The notes beneath the pieces are model-generated. The model saw only the letters and a list, made by a program, of their open reading frames with translations, was not told where the DNA came from and searched no databases. From the NCBI RefSeq assembly GCF_025717675.1, contig NZ_JAJIRT010000015.1, positions 30,743 to 94,742 of the forward strand: 64,000 bases of DNA, in the 5' to 3' direction. The number at the start of each line of letters is the position of its first letter. The first letter of the stretch is position 1. The position numbers and the translations under genes are program-made. Below are positions 63,917 to 64,000 of the stretch, piece by piece. Origin of the DNA: Paucibacter sp. DJ2R-2 (GTDB taxonomy: Bacteria > Pseudomonadota > Gammaproteobacteria > Burkholderiales > Burkholderiaceae_C).

Positions 63917-64000
63917 GTGCGGCCTAACGAGGCTGTCCAATAACCCGATATCCCCAACCACCCGCACTACTCTGGGCGTGTGAATGTCGGCGAAGGCGAG
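63917..64000. other. Right window edge
   Basis: No gene is supported beyond the DUF6429-like start. A short GCCTAAC (63922-63928) resembles an integron attC half-core but has no partner in the window. Confidence 0.3.

Noticed and set aside
63922..63928. GCCTAAC/GTTAGGC next to the DUF6429-like ATG, as at integron cassette junctions
   Set aside because: No second attC half, no repeat after the gene and no other cassette in the window; a 7-bp match alone is not evidence.

Overview
High-GC, densely packed DNA that reads as a chromosome segment of a betaproteobacterium of the Burkholderiales (Roseateles/Rubrivivax/Leptothrix-like; inferred from gene families and the Pst/Pho layout, not from a marker gene). 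No rRNA or tRNA gene was seen.

Region 1 (1-27.7 kb) is the most striking part. About 20 tightly packed, often overlapping minus-strand genes form a prodiginine/tambjamine-type bipyrrole alkaloid pathway, framed by quorum-sensing genes. luxI is the first gene and has a lux box in front of it; a luxR 3' end lies convergently at the far end. Homologues of the 4-methoxy-bipyrrole-carbaldehyde (MBC) route are present: prolyl-AMP ligase (PigI), PCP (PigG), prolyl-PCP dehydrogenase (PigA), double ketosynthase (PigJ), ACP-aminoacyl synthase (PigH), nitroreductase-like PigM, methyltransferase PigF, HapK/RedY-like protein, PPTase, and the PEP-synthase-like condensing enzyme PigC/TamQ. The genes for the prodigiosin alkyl-pyrrole partner (pigB, pigD) are absent. 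In their place are a fatty acyl-AMP ligase-ACP (TamA-like), a long acyl-CoA dehydrogenase (TamT-like) and an aminotransferase fused to an acyl-ACP-reductase domain (TamH-like), which together would turn a fatty acid into a fatty amine. The predicted product is therefore a tambjamine-like enamine. A RedG-length Rieske oxygenase suggests a further oxidation or cyclisation. A five-gene export set (LolA-like protein, two FtsX/MacB permeases, ATPase, outer-membrane barrel) sits inside the operon.

Region 2 (27.8-34.2 kb): an RhlE-type DEAD-box helicase, a five-gene minor-pilin operon ending in an unusually long PilX-like protein, and exonuclease III.

Region 3 (34.3-41.1 kb): an integrative satellite-like element of about 6.8 kb with a P4-type integrase, AlpA-like regulator, primase-like and DUF3987 proteins and no structural phage genes. 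It is bounded by similar 23-bp repeats.

Region 4 (41.4-51.1 kb): the phosphate regulon pstS-(lipoprotein)-pstC-pstA-pstB-phoU-phoB-phoR, with Pho-box-like repeats before pstS. PstC and PstA are the large variants, and the lipoprotein carries an internal duplication.

Region 5 (51.2-64 kb): a DUF4337 membrane protein, thyA-folA, a small anchored protein, a TPR-GGDEF-EAL protein, an MsbA-type exporter, a MarR regulator with a perfect operator palindrome in front of a tripartite EmrAB/NodT-type efflux operon, and a DUF6429-like protein.
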